Part shown: one piece after another, positions 27,854 through 35,709 of the stretch
Numbering within the stretch: the first letter of the stretch is position 1
Layout of the letters: each line of letters opens with the position of its first letter
Source: Bacteroidales bacterium
GTDB lineage: Bacteria > Bacteroidota > Bacteroidia > Bacteroidales > UBA7960
DNA length: 36,303 bases
NCBI GenBank assembly: GCA_019429365.1
Contig: JAHYJD010000028.1
Location: forward strand, 1 to 36,303
Reading direction: 5' to 3'
The notes under the pieces: generated by a model
Seen by the model: only the letters and a program-made list of their open reading frames with translations
The model's database searches: none
What the model was told of the DNA's origin: nothing
Made by a program: the position numbers and the translations under genes

Positions 27854-28519
27854 GTGACCGCCTCCGCAGCATACCAGCCAGCGCCCGCACAGCATACTCC
27901 GGGCATTACTGCCGGCCCCAGCTGTGCACTTAAGGTATCACTTATATTTCTACTATTAATTATTCTCCCCCTTTCGGGGAAAAGCCAGCAAACTGGTTCG
28001 GGTATTACGGTTGTTTCGGAACACACCATTGAGGCCGACACCCTTGCAAAACAGAAACGCATACCCTCGCCCGGGCGTGCAGCCATGCTCTCAGCAGCCC
28101 TTCCCGGACTGGGACAGGCCTACAACGGTGCATTCTGGAAAATTCCAATAATCTACGCTGGCTTCGGGGGCGTGGCATATGCCGTCAACTTCAACAATAC
28201 CGAATACCAGGTGTTCAGAAAAGCCTACCTGGCCAAGGTAGATGGCAACCCCAACACCATCGACGAGTTTCCGCTCTACAGCGATGCCGCCCTGAAAAGG
28301 GCTATGGACTATTATCGGCGCAACCTCGAACTCAGCTACATAGTTGGGGTGGCCCTTTATCTGCTCAATATTCTCGATGCCAACGTGCAGGCCCACCTGA
28401 TGGATTTCGACGTGAGCGAAGACCTTAGCATGCGTTTGGAGCCGCAGCTGGCGCCCCTGCCATTTTTGGCGGGACCTGCATCCCATGCACCGGGATTTAA
28501 ACTTACTTTCAGGTTTTAA
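27854..28519 (+). CDS. DUF5683-domain membrane protein
   Basis: 221 residues from a GTG at 27854; no ATG lies before the conserved core, so the exact start is uncertain. A hydrophobic segment (VSLIFLLLIILPLSGKSQQ, about 28-46) looks like a signal peptide placed late, which suggests that translation begins further in. The DUF5683 core includes PSPGRAAMLSAALPGLGQAY, FWKIPIIYAGFGGVAYAVNF, RKAYLAKVDG and LSYIVGVALYLLNILDANVQ. The family is common in Bacteroidota between parB and lepB, with no known function. It lies 11 nt after parB and 3 nt before dapB. Confidence 0.85.
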   Translation: MTASAAYQPAPAQHTPGITAGPSCALKVSLIFLLLIILPLSGKSQQTGSGITVVSEHTIEADTLAKQKRIPSPGRAAMLSAALPGLGQAYNGAFWKIPIIYAGFGGVAYAVNFNNTEYQVFRKAYLAKVDGNPNTIDEFPLYSDAALKRAMDYYRRNLELSYIVGVALYLLNILDANVQAHLMDFDVSEDLSMRLEPQLAPLPFLAGPASHAPGFKLTFRF

Positions 28520-28522
28520 TAT

Positions 28523-29245
28523 ATGAAAGAAGCATTGAAAATTGCGATTATAGGGTACGGCAAAATGGGCCATGAAATAGAAAAGCATGCCCTGGCCGCA
28601 GGACATGAAATAGCCTGCATTGTCGACAATGAAGACGACTGGAACCAGTTTCCGGGCGAAGCCCAGGTGGCCATTGAGTTTACCACCCCCGACACGGCGG
28701 TAAACAATATTTTCCGCTGCTTCGATGCAAGCATACCTGTGGTAAGCGGCACAACCGGATGGCACAACCGCCTGCCAGAGGTCAGCATGATCTGCCTGGC
28801 CAAAAATCAAACCCTGCTGTATGCCTCCAACTTTAGCCTGGGTGTCAATATCTTTTTTGAAATTAACCGCAGGCTTACTGCGCTGTTGGCTCCCTTCAAA
28901 GATTACCAACCCGGGATATCCGAAACCCACCACACTCAAAAGATCGACGCTCCCAGCGGCACCGCCATTGTGCTGGCCAACGAAATCATTGACCAGGATC
29001 AGCGCTTCAACAGCTGGAAGCTGAAGGAACAAAAAAACCTGGAAACCGAAATACCTATTGAATCCATGCGCCTCGACCAGGTGCCCGGTACCCATGTGGT
29101 GACCTGGAATGGACCGGCCGACAGTATTGAGATAAAGCATACCGCGCATAACCGCAGCGGATTTGCGCAGGGTGCCCTGCTTGCAGCCCAATGGGTATGG
29201 CAAAAAAAAGGCATCTTTACCATGAAAGACTTACTTAACCTTTAA
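28523..29245 (+). CDS. dapB: 4-hydroxy-tetrahydrodipicolinate reductase
   Basis: 240 residues. The NAD(P)-binding motif is IIGYGKMG (about 9-16). EFTTPDT (about 52) and SGTTGW (about 75) belong to the nucleotide site. The catalytic segment THHTQKIDAPSGTA near 135 has the His-His pair and the Lys of the family. It reduces the dihydrodipicolinate precursor in lysine and diaminopimelate synthesis. It is 3 nt after DUF5683 and 11 nt before lepB, within the parAB operon order usual in Bacteroidia. Confidence 0.96.
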   Translation: MKEALKIAIIGYGKMGHEIEKHALAAGHEIACIVDNEDDWNQFPGEAQVAIEFTTPDTAVNNIFRCFDASIPVVSGTTGWHNRLPEVSMICLAKNQTLLYASNFSLGVNIFFEINRRLTALLAPFKDYQPGISETHHTQKIDAPSGTAIVLANEIIDQDQRFNSWKLKEQKNLETEIPIESMRLDQVPGTHVVTWNGPADSIEIKHTAHNRSGFAQGALLAAQWVWQKKGIFTMKDLLNL

Positions 29246-29256
29246 CTAACAGCATC

Positions 29257-30750
29257 ATGAGTATTTACATGATCCTTTCTATTCTTTTTTTCCTTGCCTC
29301 GCTGGCAGGGCTTTGGAAAATATTTGAAAAAGCAGGACTGCCCGGCTGGTATGCCATTGTGCCGTTTCTTAATATTTATCACTGGCTGAAGATTATCGAC
29401 AAGCCCCTGTGGTGGTTCATTTTTGTGCTGATTCCCTTTATCAACGTGTTTACCCTGCTGCTCATGGTGGTCGAAACCCTCAAGTGTTTCAACAAGCATG
29501 GCCTGGGGCAGCAAGCTCTGGGCGTCCTGTTTCCATTTGCCTTCCTGCCCTACCTGGGGTTTGCCCCAAATGAAAAATATGTGCATCCCACCAAGCTGCC
29601 GGTGATCCCAAAATCGGGCTGGCGCGAATGGGCCGATGCCATCATTTTTGCGGTGGTGGCCGCTACCCTCATACGTACTTTCATGGTGGAAGCCTACACC
29701 ATACCCACTCCCTCGATGGAAAAATCACTGCTGGTTGGCGACTACCTGTTTGTAAGCAAGGTAGCCTACGGGCCCAAGATTCCCAACACCCCCATTGCCT
29801 TTCCCTTTGCACACCATACCCTTCCGCTCACCCAATATACCAAGTCGTACCTCGAGTGGATCAAGCTCGATTATTACCGCTTTCCAGGTTTACGAACCAT
29901 CGAAAACAACCATGTGGTAGTTTTCAACTACCCCGATGGCGACACGGTGGCCTTGCAGCGCCAAAACGAAAGTTATTACTCGCTGGTGCGCAACATGGGG
30001 CGCGAGCAGGTATGGCGCAACTACGATGTGGTGGCTCGCCCTGTGGATAAGCGCGAAAACTACATTAAACGTTGCGTGGGCATCCCCGGCGACACCCTCC
30101 AGATTATTGATGGCCAAATCATAATCAACGGCACCTTGCTGCCCAACCCTGAAGGGGTGCAGCACAACTACCAGGTCATGACCGATGGCACCCAGCTAAA
30201 CCCCCGCGTTTTCGAACGCCACAACGTAAGCAACTGGGGCCTGGTGGCCAACGGAGTCTACATCCTCGAAATGAACGACGCCTCCGCTCTGCAGATTGAG
30301 AGCCTGCCGAACGTAGTGGCCGTGGAACAACTCAAACGCCCCGCCGGAAGGCATGAACCCTATATCTTCCCCCACAACCCCGCCTTTGCATGGAACGAAG
30401 ATAACTTCGGGCCGCTCTACATACCGAAAAAGGGCGCCACCATTGAAATCGATGCCCGTAACATACTCCTTTACGAGCGCATTATCGATGTGTACGAAGG
30501 AAAAGACCTCGAAATACGTGATGGACAAATATTTATCGACGGCACCCCAGCCACCACCTATACATTCGAAATGGACTACTACTGGATGATGGGCGACAAT
30601 CGCCACAACTCGGCCGACTCGCGCTTCTGGGGCTTTGTGCCCGAAGATCACATCGTGGGTCGTGCCATGTTCGTGTGGCTCTCGCTCGACAAGGAAAAGA
30701 CCTTTTTGAGCAAGATCAGGTTTAATAAAACGTTTAGGGTGATAAGATAG
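29257..30750 (+). CDS. lepB: Signal peptidase I with N-terminal DUF5684-type membrane domain
   Basis: 497 residues. The first about 115 residues form three to four membrane helices (IYMILSILFFLASLAGLW, WWFIFVLIPFINVFTLLLMV). A further helix (ADAIIFAVVAATLIRTFMVE) leads into the S26 fold. Catalytic Ser153 is in IPTPSMEKSLLVGDYLF and the general base Lys271 in NYIKRCVGIPGD. The C-terminal box is YYWMMGDNRHNSADSRFWG. Between the last two lies a long insertion (about 290-430), seen in Bacteroidota LepB. It cleaves Sec signal peptides at the periplasmic face. A terminator follows 74 nt after the stop. Confidence 0.95.
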   Translation: MSIYMILSILFFLASLAGLWKIFEKAGLPGWYAIVPFLNIYHWLKIIDKPLWWFIFVLIPFINVFTLLLMVVETLKCFNKHGLGQQALGVLFPFAFLPYLGFAPNEKYVHPTKLPVIPKSGWREWADAIIFAVVAATLIRTFMVEAYTIPTPSMEKSLLVGDYLFVSKVAYGPKIPNTPIAFPFAHHTLPLTQYTKSYLEWIKLDYYRFPGLRTIENNHVVVFNYPDGDTVALQRQNESYYSLVRNMGREQVWRNYDVVARPVDKRENYIKRCVGIPGDTLQIIDGQIIINGTLLPNPEGVQHNYQVMTDGTQLNPRVFERHNVSNWGLVANGVYILEMNDASALQIESLPNVVAVEQLKRPAGRHEPYIFPHNPAFAWNEDNFGPLYIPKKGATIEIDARNILLYERIIDVYEGKDLEIRDGQIFIDGTPATTYTFEMDYYWMMGDNRHNSADSRFWGFVPEDHIVGRAMFVWLSLDKEKTFLSKIRFNKTFRVIR

Positions 30751-30755
30751 GTTTC

Positions 30756-30790
30756 AGGTTTAAGGTTTAAGGTTTAAGGTTCAAGGTTCA
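30756..30790. repeat. Heptamer tandem repeat, five copies
   Basis: AGGTTTA three times (30756-30776) then AGGTTCA twice (30777-30790), just after lepB. The change of one base between the two blocks suggests slippage followed by mutation. No gene in it. Confidence 0.85.
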
Positions 30791-30823
30791 AGGGTAAGTA
30801 AGACTTACCTGCTTATAAACAGA

Positions 30824-30852
30824 GGCTGCCCACATCGGGTGGCCTTTTTTTT
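30824..30852 (+). terminator. Rho-independent terminator after lepB
   Basis: Stem GGCTGCCC (30824-30831) with GGGTGGCC (30837-30844), two G-U pairs, a 5-nt loop, and eight T (30845-30852). It closes the parA-lepB transcription unit and marks the end of the core region. Confidence 0.85.
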
Positions 30853-30919
30853 GATCCTGCTTACAGGCGGCCGCCTGGTGTTATTTGTTTCGCAACAAGT
30901 CCCTTTCAGGATATAAGGT

Positions 30920-31016
30920 AAAACGTAGTTCACACTTAGTTAAAACATAGTTTAGTCGTTTTAGAACGTTTTAAATACGACTGAACTACGACTTAACTAC
31001 GTTTTAACTACGTTTT
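30920..31016. repeat. 97-bp imperfect palindrome built of AACTACGTTTT-like units, upstream of the recombinase
   Basis: The arms (30920-30959 and 30977-31016) match at 33 of 40 positions; the outermost 11 bp are perfect. The right arm repeats AACTACGTTTT in tandem at 30995-31005 and 31006-31016. The left arm carries AAAACGTAGTT and AAAACATAGTT. The repeat ends 173 nt before the recombinase gene. It could be a protein-binding array, a decayed recombination site or a bidirectional terminator. Apart from this, the tandem repeat and the terminator, I see nothing in the 439 nt between lepB and the recombinase. Confidence 0.75.
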
Positions 31017-31189
31017 AAATCAGGATATGGTAGCTTGTTGAATGGTTCCTGAAAAGCACTTTAAAAGCAGGTTCCATTATGATTTTTCTGGCTCAGGGGC
31101 AACAGAAATGGGGTTTTATACGCTGGTTTTATTGATTTATTTTTTATATTGCGCTTGCAATCGTTGTTTTCCGCGAAAGCGAAAAAGAA

Positions 31190-32314
31190 ATGCCTAAAAT
31201 GAAAAGCCCGATCAGGATAACTAAAGCCCGGCACCACGGCCAAGACCGCTTGTTTATTTCTTTTGAGTATGACAAGGAATTGATTGGCCTTGTTAAAAAA
31301 GTGGACGGTGCCACGTGGAGCGCTTCGAAAAAGGCCTGGCATACGGAATTTTCGCTTGAAAATTTTGTGGCGGCCAAAGAGCTGCTTGAGCCACATGCGG
31401 AACTTGACTACAGTGAAATAAGTGCAGACGTGCGATGGCTGCAGCAGCAAGAAAAAAAAGGGCTGAGCCTGCTTTCGGCAGCGGAGGCCGATAAATACCA
31501 GGAAGATTTCAGGGTTTACCTGCGGCACCGGCGCTACAGCGATTCGACTGTAAAGACTTACGGCAATGGCCTGAAGCAGTTTTTAATGCAGGTTGGCAAA
31601 CCGCCTGCCGAAGTGACCAACGATGACCTTGTGGCATTCAATAATTACCTTGCCGATAAGAAATATTCATTTTCGTTGCAAAATCAAATAATCAGCGCAC
31701 TGAAGACCTATTTCAAGAAGCTGCACAACCGCAAGCTTGAGATTGAAAAGATTGAACGCCCGCGGCGCGAACACAAGTTGCCTAATATTTTGAGCAAAGA
31801 AGAAGTTGCGGCGCTTTTATCTGCATCAGTAAACCAGAAACACCGCACCATGCTCAGCCTTATTTATGCCTGCGGTTTGCGGCGCGGTGAATTACTAAAC
31901 CTGAAGGCTGGGGATATTGACTCAAAAAGAGGCATGCTTACCATCCGCAACGCAAAAGGCCGCAAGGACAGGCTGGTTCCAATTTCGCAGAAAGTGATAG
32001 AAATGCTTCGAACTTATTATAAAGCATACCGGCCAAAGGTTTGGTTGTTTGAGGGGCAAAAGCCTGCTGAACAATATTCAGCCTCCAGTTTGCAAGAAGT
32101 GTTTAGGGCTGTTGTGAAAAAAGCAGTTATAAGGAAGCCTGCCACGCTGCACTGGCTAAGGCATAGTTACGCGACCCATTTGCTGGAAAGTGGAACGGAT
32201 ATCAGGTTTATACAAGAATTATTAGGTCACAAGAGCAGCAAAACAACTGAGATTTATACACATGTTTCGGAGAAAAGCCTGAAAAAGATTAAATCGCCTT
32301 TTGATGATTTGTAA
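31190..32314 (+). CDS. Tyrosine recombinase of the cassette array (integron-integrase-like)
   Basis: 374 residues from ATG 31190; ATG 31199 is an alternative. All catalytic residues are present: Arg231 (CGLRRGELLNL), Lys256 (NAKGRKDRL), His321 and Arg324 (LHWLRHSYATHLL), His347 (LLGHKSSKTTEIYTHV) and nucleophile Tyr356. A SAM-like core-binding domain covers about 105-200. The first about 95 residues (RITKARHHGQDRLFISFEYD) are an extra N-terminal domain absent from XerC/D. The C-terminus KIKSPFDDL resembles the RSPLD ending of integron integrases. However, I do not see the IntI-specific insertion between the Lys and the His-x-x-Arg motifs. The gene points the same way as the cassettes that follow, unlike most integrons. 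Base composition is nearer to the core genome than to the cassettes. It is the obvious enzyme for the palindromes downstream. Confidence 0.92.
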   Translation: MPKMKSPIRITKARHHGQDRLFISFEYDKELIGLVKKVDGATWSASKKAWHTEFSLENFVAAKELLEPHAELDYSEISADVRWLQQQEKKGLSLLSAAEADKYQEDFRVYLRHRRYSDSTVKTYGNGLKQFLMQVGKPPAEVTNDDLVAFNNYLADKKYSFSLQNQIISALKTYFKKLHNRKLEIEKIERPRREHKLPNILSKEEVAALLSASVNQKHRTMLSLIYACGLRRGELLNLKAGDIDSKRGMLTIRNAKGRKDRLVPISQKVIEMLRTYYKAYRPKVWLFEGQKPAEQYSASSLQEVFRAVVKKAVIRKPATLHWLRHSYATHLLESGTDIRFIQELLGHKSSKTTEIYTHVSEKSLKKIKSPFDDL

Positions 32315-32389
32315 AAGTGTTTAATTTTGAAACAGAATCGGCGTATTTTTACCATCTATCAAAAACCAGAAAACAGAAAACAGCGTGAA

Positions 32390-32458
32390 CCGTACAATAC
32401 ATACCAAAATACGGAGTCTTTGTACGGGTTTTCCGTATCTATAAACGAGTTGGCATTA
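32390..32458 (+). promoter_or_regulatory. attI-like primary insertion site before cassette 1
   Basis: The first cassette begins at 32450 after ACGAG, with core GTTGGCATT. To its left there is no long palindrome as in the attC-like sites. Instead two inverted repeats interlock: CCGTACAA (32390-32397) with TTGTACGG (32420-32427), and ATACGGA (32409-32415) with TCCGTAT (32432-32438). This fits a double-stranded site bound by several recombinase monomers, as in attI. A pseudoknot or attenuator in RNA is an alternative. Confidence 0.6.
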
Positions 32459-32478
32459 ATTGTAAATAAACCCAGAAC

Positions 32479-33255
32479 ATGAAAATTATCTATTTAATGT
32501 TGATTATTGTTCTCATATCTTGTTCAGGACAAGGGGACAAAAGTAGCGGTGAAATTGTAGAAAAATCAACTTTTGAAACAGATACTAATGAGAATAAGCA
32601 GAAAGCAGATACCTTAGAATTACTTGACAATGGATTGATGAGCCAATTGAAGGGCGACTGGATTACAACAATTCTTACGGACAGTATTCTTAAAACAAGA
32701 GAGATTCTAAGGTGGAAGAATGTCTTCTATGGTGATTTGATGATATCAATCAATGATAATGACACTGTAATCATCAGTGGGAATATGGACTGGGGTCCAA
32801 TGAAATACGAAGTTGTTGATGAGAAAACAGTTATATTGCCAGAGTGGAATAATACAAAAGTAATTTACTCGCCGGAAAAGGATTTAATCTATTGGGGCGG
32901 AACGGCAACGGGACGAGTTTTTGAAAGATTTCCAAGTAATGACTTTGTAGAAATCATTTCAAATGAAAAGTTGCTGATGGAATATGTAATTAACATCCTA
33001 TTTAAAGATGATTACCTTCCCAAGGACTTTGCATCAAAAATTAAATACATATCACTTGGACTTGAAACTTACACCCCATTTACGTTTGATGCGATTGGGA
33101 TAGAGAACCAAAATGAAGAAATTGAATATTATGGATGGAAATTCATTGGAGATACTTTAAATCTTTACAAAACAAGTTTTACATATGATGATGACTCAGG
33201 ATTTATAAGTTACAAGCTTGAAGTCATTGATAGACAGTATTATAAGAACAACTAA
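32479..33255 (+). CDS. Cassette 1: lipoprotein of unknown function
   Basis: 258 residues, starting 29 nt into the cassette. The signal MKIIYLMLIIVLISC gives a lipobox Cys15 followed by SGQGDKSSGE. The rest has no family I recognise. A short beta-rich middle part (LKGDWITTILTDSILKTREI, WGPMKYEVVDEKTVILPEW, YWGGTATGRVFERF) recalls lipocalin-like stress or copper-resistance lipoproteins only vaguely. The stop TAA (33253-33255) lies inside the first 9 nt of the cassette's own attC-like site, so the gene and the site overlap. AT-rich codon use differs from the core genes. Confidence 0.8.
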   Translation: MKIIYLMLIIVLISCSGQGDKSSGEIVEKSTFETDTNENKQKADTLELLDNGLMSQLKGDWITTILTDSILKTREILRWKNVFYGDLMISINDNDTVIISGNMDWGPMKYEVVDEKTVILPEWNNTKVIYSPEKDLIYWGGTATGRVFERFPSNDFVEIISNEKLLMEYVINILFKDDYLPKDFASKIKYISLGLETYTPFTFDAIGIENQNEEIEYYGWKFIGDTLNLYKTSFTYDDDSGFISYKLEVIDRQYYKNN

Positions 33256-33386
33256 TGCCAACAAAGTGTATGTGCCATAAGGGGTTTAGTGAGTATTTAA
33301 GCATTCAAGCCCGCTCAAACTTTCGTTTCGATGGACAAGGATCTGCTCCGCAAACCCTTACGGCACATACACTCGACCGTTATGCA
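33247..33386 (+). repeat. attC-like site 1
   Basis: Left core TAATGCCAAC (33253-33262) is complementary to the start of the same cassette. The inner stem has 12 perfect pairs (33265-33276 with 33362-33373, AGTGTATGTGCC/GGCACATACACT), then an A33277/C33361 mismatch, six pairs (TAAGGG/CCCTTA), one extrahelical G33284 and three A-T pairs. CGACC precedes the right core G33379 / TTATGC. The crossover is placed after 33379. Confidence 0.88.
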
Positions 33387-33410
33387 CAAATATAAAGGAC
33401 GCCACAACAG

Positions 33411-33908
33411 ATGTTTAAACAGATTTTGAAAATATTGCTCATTATTGTAACAATTGGACTAATCTCATTTGCTGGAGTTTGGGTATTTGTTATGACAGAT
33501 GGAGACAAGGAGGTTGTTGAACTGAGAAATGATTTAAATGGAGAAAAAATTTATCTGATTAAACAATCTTGGGGATTAGGTGACACAAAAATGGCAATTG
33601 GATTAAATAAACGACTGAGAACAGGATTTAGTAATTCCCCCAAAGACAAATACTTAGAAACTGTGGGGACAGAATTTATATTTTATAAAATTGGAGACGG
33701 AAAACTATTTGTTTACAACGACAGTTTTGTGAAACCTGTTAAAAACGCATTTAAGACAGAGATTGTATTTATCGGCTTGACAAATCCAGAGTTTATCAAA
33801 CTCGGACAAGACAAGAATTATGAAAAAAAGGGACTGAAAATATTTCCAGAGTCAGTGAAAAGACGTTTAAATTATGCGGACTCATTGACAGAAAAAAATG
33901 ATAACTAA
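33411..33908 (+). CDS. Cassette 2: small membrane-anchored protein of unknown function
   Basis: 165 residues, starting 31 nt into the cassette. One N-terminal hydrophobic helix (ILKILLIIVTIGLISFAGVW, about 5-24) is either a signal anchor or an uncleaved signal. The remainder (GEKIYLIKQSWGLGDTKMAI, YLETVGTEFIFYKIGDGKLF, PESVKRRLNYADSL) is a small soluble beta-rich domain outside the membrane. No family recognised. It stops 4 nt before the extended left core of its attC-like site. Confidence 0.78.
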   Translation: MFKQILKILLIIVTIGLISFAGVWVFVMTDGDKEVVELRNDLNGEKIYLIKQSWGLGDTKMAIGLNKRLRTGFSNSPKDKYLETVGTEFIFYKIGDGKLFVYNDSFVKPVKNAFKTEIVFIGLTNPEFIKLGQDKNYEKKGLKIFPESVKRRLNYADSLTEKNDN

Positions 33909-33911
33909 ATG

Positions 33912-34053
33912 AATATCTGTGCATAACAAAAACTATATGTCAATTGGGGTTTCGGTGCGGGCAACAAAGTTCGCAGCCCGCAACAGCGGCATCGGGGTTC
34001 GACAGGAAAGCAACCCGCAATCCCCAACTGCATATAGTTCCGTCCGTTGTGTA
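33912..34053 (+). repeat. attC-like site 2
   Basis: Left core TGTGCATAAC (33918-33927) is complementary to the start of cassette 2 (33380-33388). Inner stem: 9 pairs (33931-33939 with 34031-34039, AACTATATG/CATATAGTT), one bulged T33940, CA/TG, an A33943/C34028 mismatch, then TTGGGG/CCCCAA (33944-33949 with 34022-34027). CCGTCC leads to the right core G34046 / TTGTGT. The apical loop region holds an internal GCGGGC/GCCCGC hairpin. Confidence 0.88.
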
Positions 34054-34135
34054 CAACCCTAATAGGCGACCACTGGTGAGTTTTAGGGGAAAGATTAATA
34101 ACATTTTGTCGTTGACAAGGAAATTTTAAACCGAA

Positions 34136-34588
34136 ATGAAGATTTTTTTCACATTATCCCTCTTTTTGCTGATAGCTATTTTGAACAAGTCCTGCTCAAA
34201 CTCACAGATTATTCACATATGCTCGGAAGACAGAAATAACTGTGTGACAATAATTACAGATAACAACATTAGATACGTTATTGCAGGGAAAACGAAAAGA
34301 GTTCCAGAAATAAATTATTTAAAGTTAGACATATCTCAGGTTGACAATTTAGCAGACGGAATATGGATATGTTGGTTGCCTGATAATAATTGGGACATGG
34401 TGGTACAAAACTCTGTGATAGTTGAAAATCAGTTGGACACCACTAAATATTTCTTTAGCAATCAATTACCAAAAGATGAAAATGGAATTCCTCATGAGAC
34501 AAAATTCAGAGAAAATAATTGTGCTATATTTGACTTTTATACCATGAGATTAAGTCCTGATAAAGGGGCAATAGTTGAAATCAAATAG
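34136..34588 (+). CDS. Cassette 3: small lipoprotein of unknown function
   Basis: 150 residues, starting 89 nt into the cassette, the longest leader of the five. The signal MKIFFTLSLFLLIAILNKSC gives lipobox Cys20, followed by SNSQIIHICSEDRNNC. Three further Cys residues lie in the mature part. LADGIWICWLPDNNWDMVVQ and YFFSNQLPKDENGIP are the most distinct segments. No family recognised. Confidence 0.78.
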   Translation: MKIFFTLSLFLLIAILNKSCSNSQIIHICSEDRNNCVTIITDNNIRYVIAGKTKRVPEINYLKLDISQVDNLADGIWICWLPDNNWDMVVQNSVIVENQLDTTKYFFSNQLPKDENGIPHETKFRENNCAIFDFYTMRLSPDKGAIVEIK

Positions 34589-34612
34589 AATGAATAATAA
34601 TTGACTGACAAT

Positions 34613-34757
34613 AAGGGCTGTACACAACATGGTATAGCCAACAATAGCGGGGCTTGGTGGTAGTTTTACGTTCTCTGCTCCGCGTGGGCTTTTGTAGCGT
34701 GGGATAGTGACGAAGCCCGCAAATCCGCTACTGTGGCTATACCAGGAACGTTACCAG
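34613..34757 (+). repeat. attC-like site 3
   Basis: Left core TGTACACAAC (34619-34628) is complementary to the start of cassette 3 (34047-34055). Inner stem: 10 pairs (34630-34639 with 34735-34744, TGGTATAGCC/GGCTATACCA), one bulged A34640, ACA/TGT, an A34644/C34731 mismatch, then TAGCGG/CCGCTA. GGAAC leads to the right core G34750 / TTACCA. The apical region holds CTGCTCCGC. Confidence 0.88.
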
Positions 34758-34764
34758 CCATAAT

Positions 34765-35709
34765 ATGAGACAGATGCTTTACATATTGACAGTTTCAATC
34801 CTTTTGACTTCTTGTGCGACAATTATGAACCAATCGCATAAGAACATAACTATTTACACAACAGAACCGAGCAAGATTATTTTAAATCAAGACACAATTA
34901 CAACCATAGACAACAAAGTGAATTTGCAGGTTGAGAGAAAAAATGAACCAATAAAAATTACTGCTTCGACAGATAGTCTGACCAAAGAATTAGAAGTTGA
35001 GCCAAAGAACTCTTTTATATATTGGAGCAACATTTTTTGCAATTATGGCATTGGAATGCTTGTTGACAGGAAGAATCCTAAACGTTATTCTTACCCACAA
35101 AGAATTTATATAATCTCTACAGACACAATCAGCAGATATTACAGATATGGACAAGCAAACAATAAAGGAGAATTACACCTGCACATTTCTTTGCCTCATA
35201 TAAACTCATTTAGCCTAAACCCTGAAAATGAAGGTACTAAAACTAATACTGGATTTTGGGGTTTAACAGTAGGACTTGACTATTATCATTCAAAAAACCA
35301 ATTCTTAAATATTGGAATTTCGGGGGTGTCGGACTTTTTTGTTCCAGTCCCTGCAGCAGTTGATATAAGTGGTGAATATGAATTGATGAGTTCAAGATAT
35401 GTAAGTATCTCTAATAATCATAGACTTGGACGCTTTTCATTGGGATATGGCCTATCCTACGCAAAAAACACTTGGGACTTTAGATATTATGACAGATTTG
35501 ACCCACCCCCTCCTACAAGAGAACCGATAAAAAGAAGTCACAATGCTTTTGGGTTAGTCTTTCCGACCTATTTTCAACTTGGTGAGAAATTCAATTTTGG
35601 GGTTATATATAGACCGACTTTTTTCAGACCGACAATGACAGACAAATTTGCATATGAACATTTGATAAGTATTGACTTTGCGTGGAAAATAAGACTATTA
35701 AAGAAGTAA
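34765..35709 (+). CDS. Cassette 4: lipoprotein with N-terminal PEGA-like and C-terminal barrel-like part
   Basis: 314 residues, starting 14 nt into the cassette. The signal MRQMLYILTVSILLTSC ends at lipobox Cys17, followed by ATIMNQSHKNITIYTTEPSK, similar to the opening of many small phage and bacterial envelope lipoproteins. The first about 100 residues look PEGA-like (IYTTEPSKIILNQDTITTID). The rest has alternating aromatic strands (NTGFWGLTVGLDYYHSKNQF, LGRFSLGYGLSYAKNTWDFR, FGVIYRPTFFRPTM) like an outer-membrane barrel. The stop TAA overlaps the extended left core of the attC-like site. Function unknown. Confidence 0.8.
   Translation: MRQMLYILTVSILLTSCATIMNQSHKNITIYTTEPSKIILNQDTITTIDNKVNLQVERKNEPIKITASTDSLTKELEVEPKNSFIYWSNIFCNYGIGMLVDRKNPKRYSYPQRIYIISTDTISRYYRYGQANNKGELHLHISLPHINSFSLNPENEGTKTNTGFWGLTVGLDYYHSKNQFLNIGISGVSDFFVPVPAAVDISGEYELMSSRYVSISNNHRLGRFSLGYGLSYAKNTWDFRYYDRFDPPPPTREPIKRSHNAFGLVFPTYFQLGEKFNFGVIYRPTFFRPTMTDKFAYEHLISIDFAWKIRLLKK

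Noticed and set aside
26967..27890. Open frame of about 300 codons antisense to parB, and a similar one of about 370 codons antisense to dapB and the DUF5683 gene (28091-29203)
   Set aside because: Both lie opposite well-recognised genes, have low-complexity composition without any family motif, and no promoter or ribosome binding site. They are by-products of GC-rich third positions in the sense genes.
30864..30877. Perfect palindrome CAGGCGGCCGCCTG just after the lepB terminator
   Set aside because: A 14-bp GC palindrome without loop, T-tract or repeats elsewhere in the window. It could add to termination but gives nothing more to support a call.
31190..32314. Calling the recombinase a canonical IntI or a XerC/XerD housekeeping protein
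   Set aside because: I do not see the IntI-specific insertion, and the extra N-terminal domain and accessory context do not fit Xer at dif.
32479..35709. Toxin-antitoxin or phage-defence function for the cassette genes
   Set aside because: Single genes with export signals and no nuclease, HTH or other defence motif; no paired small genes.
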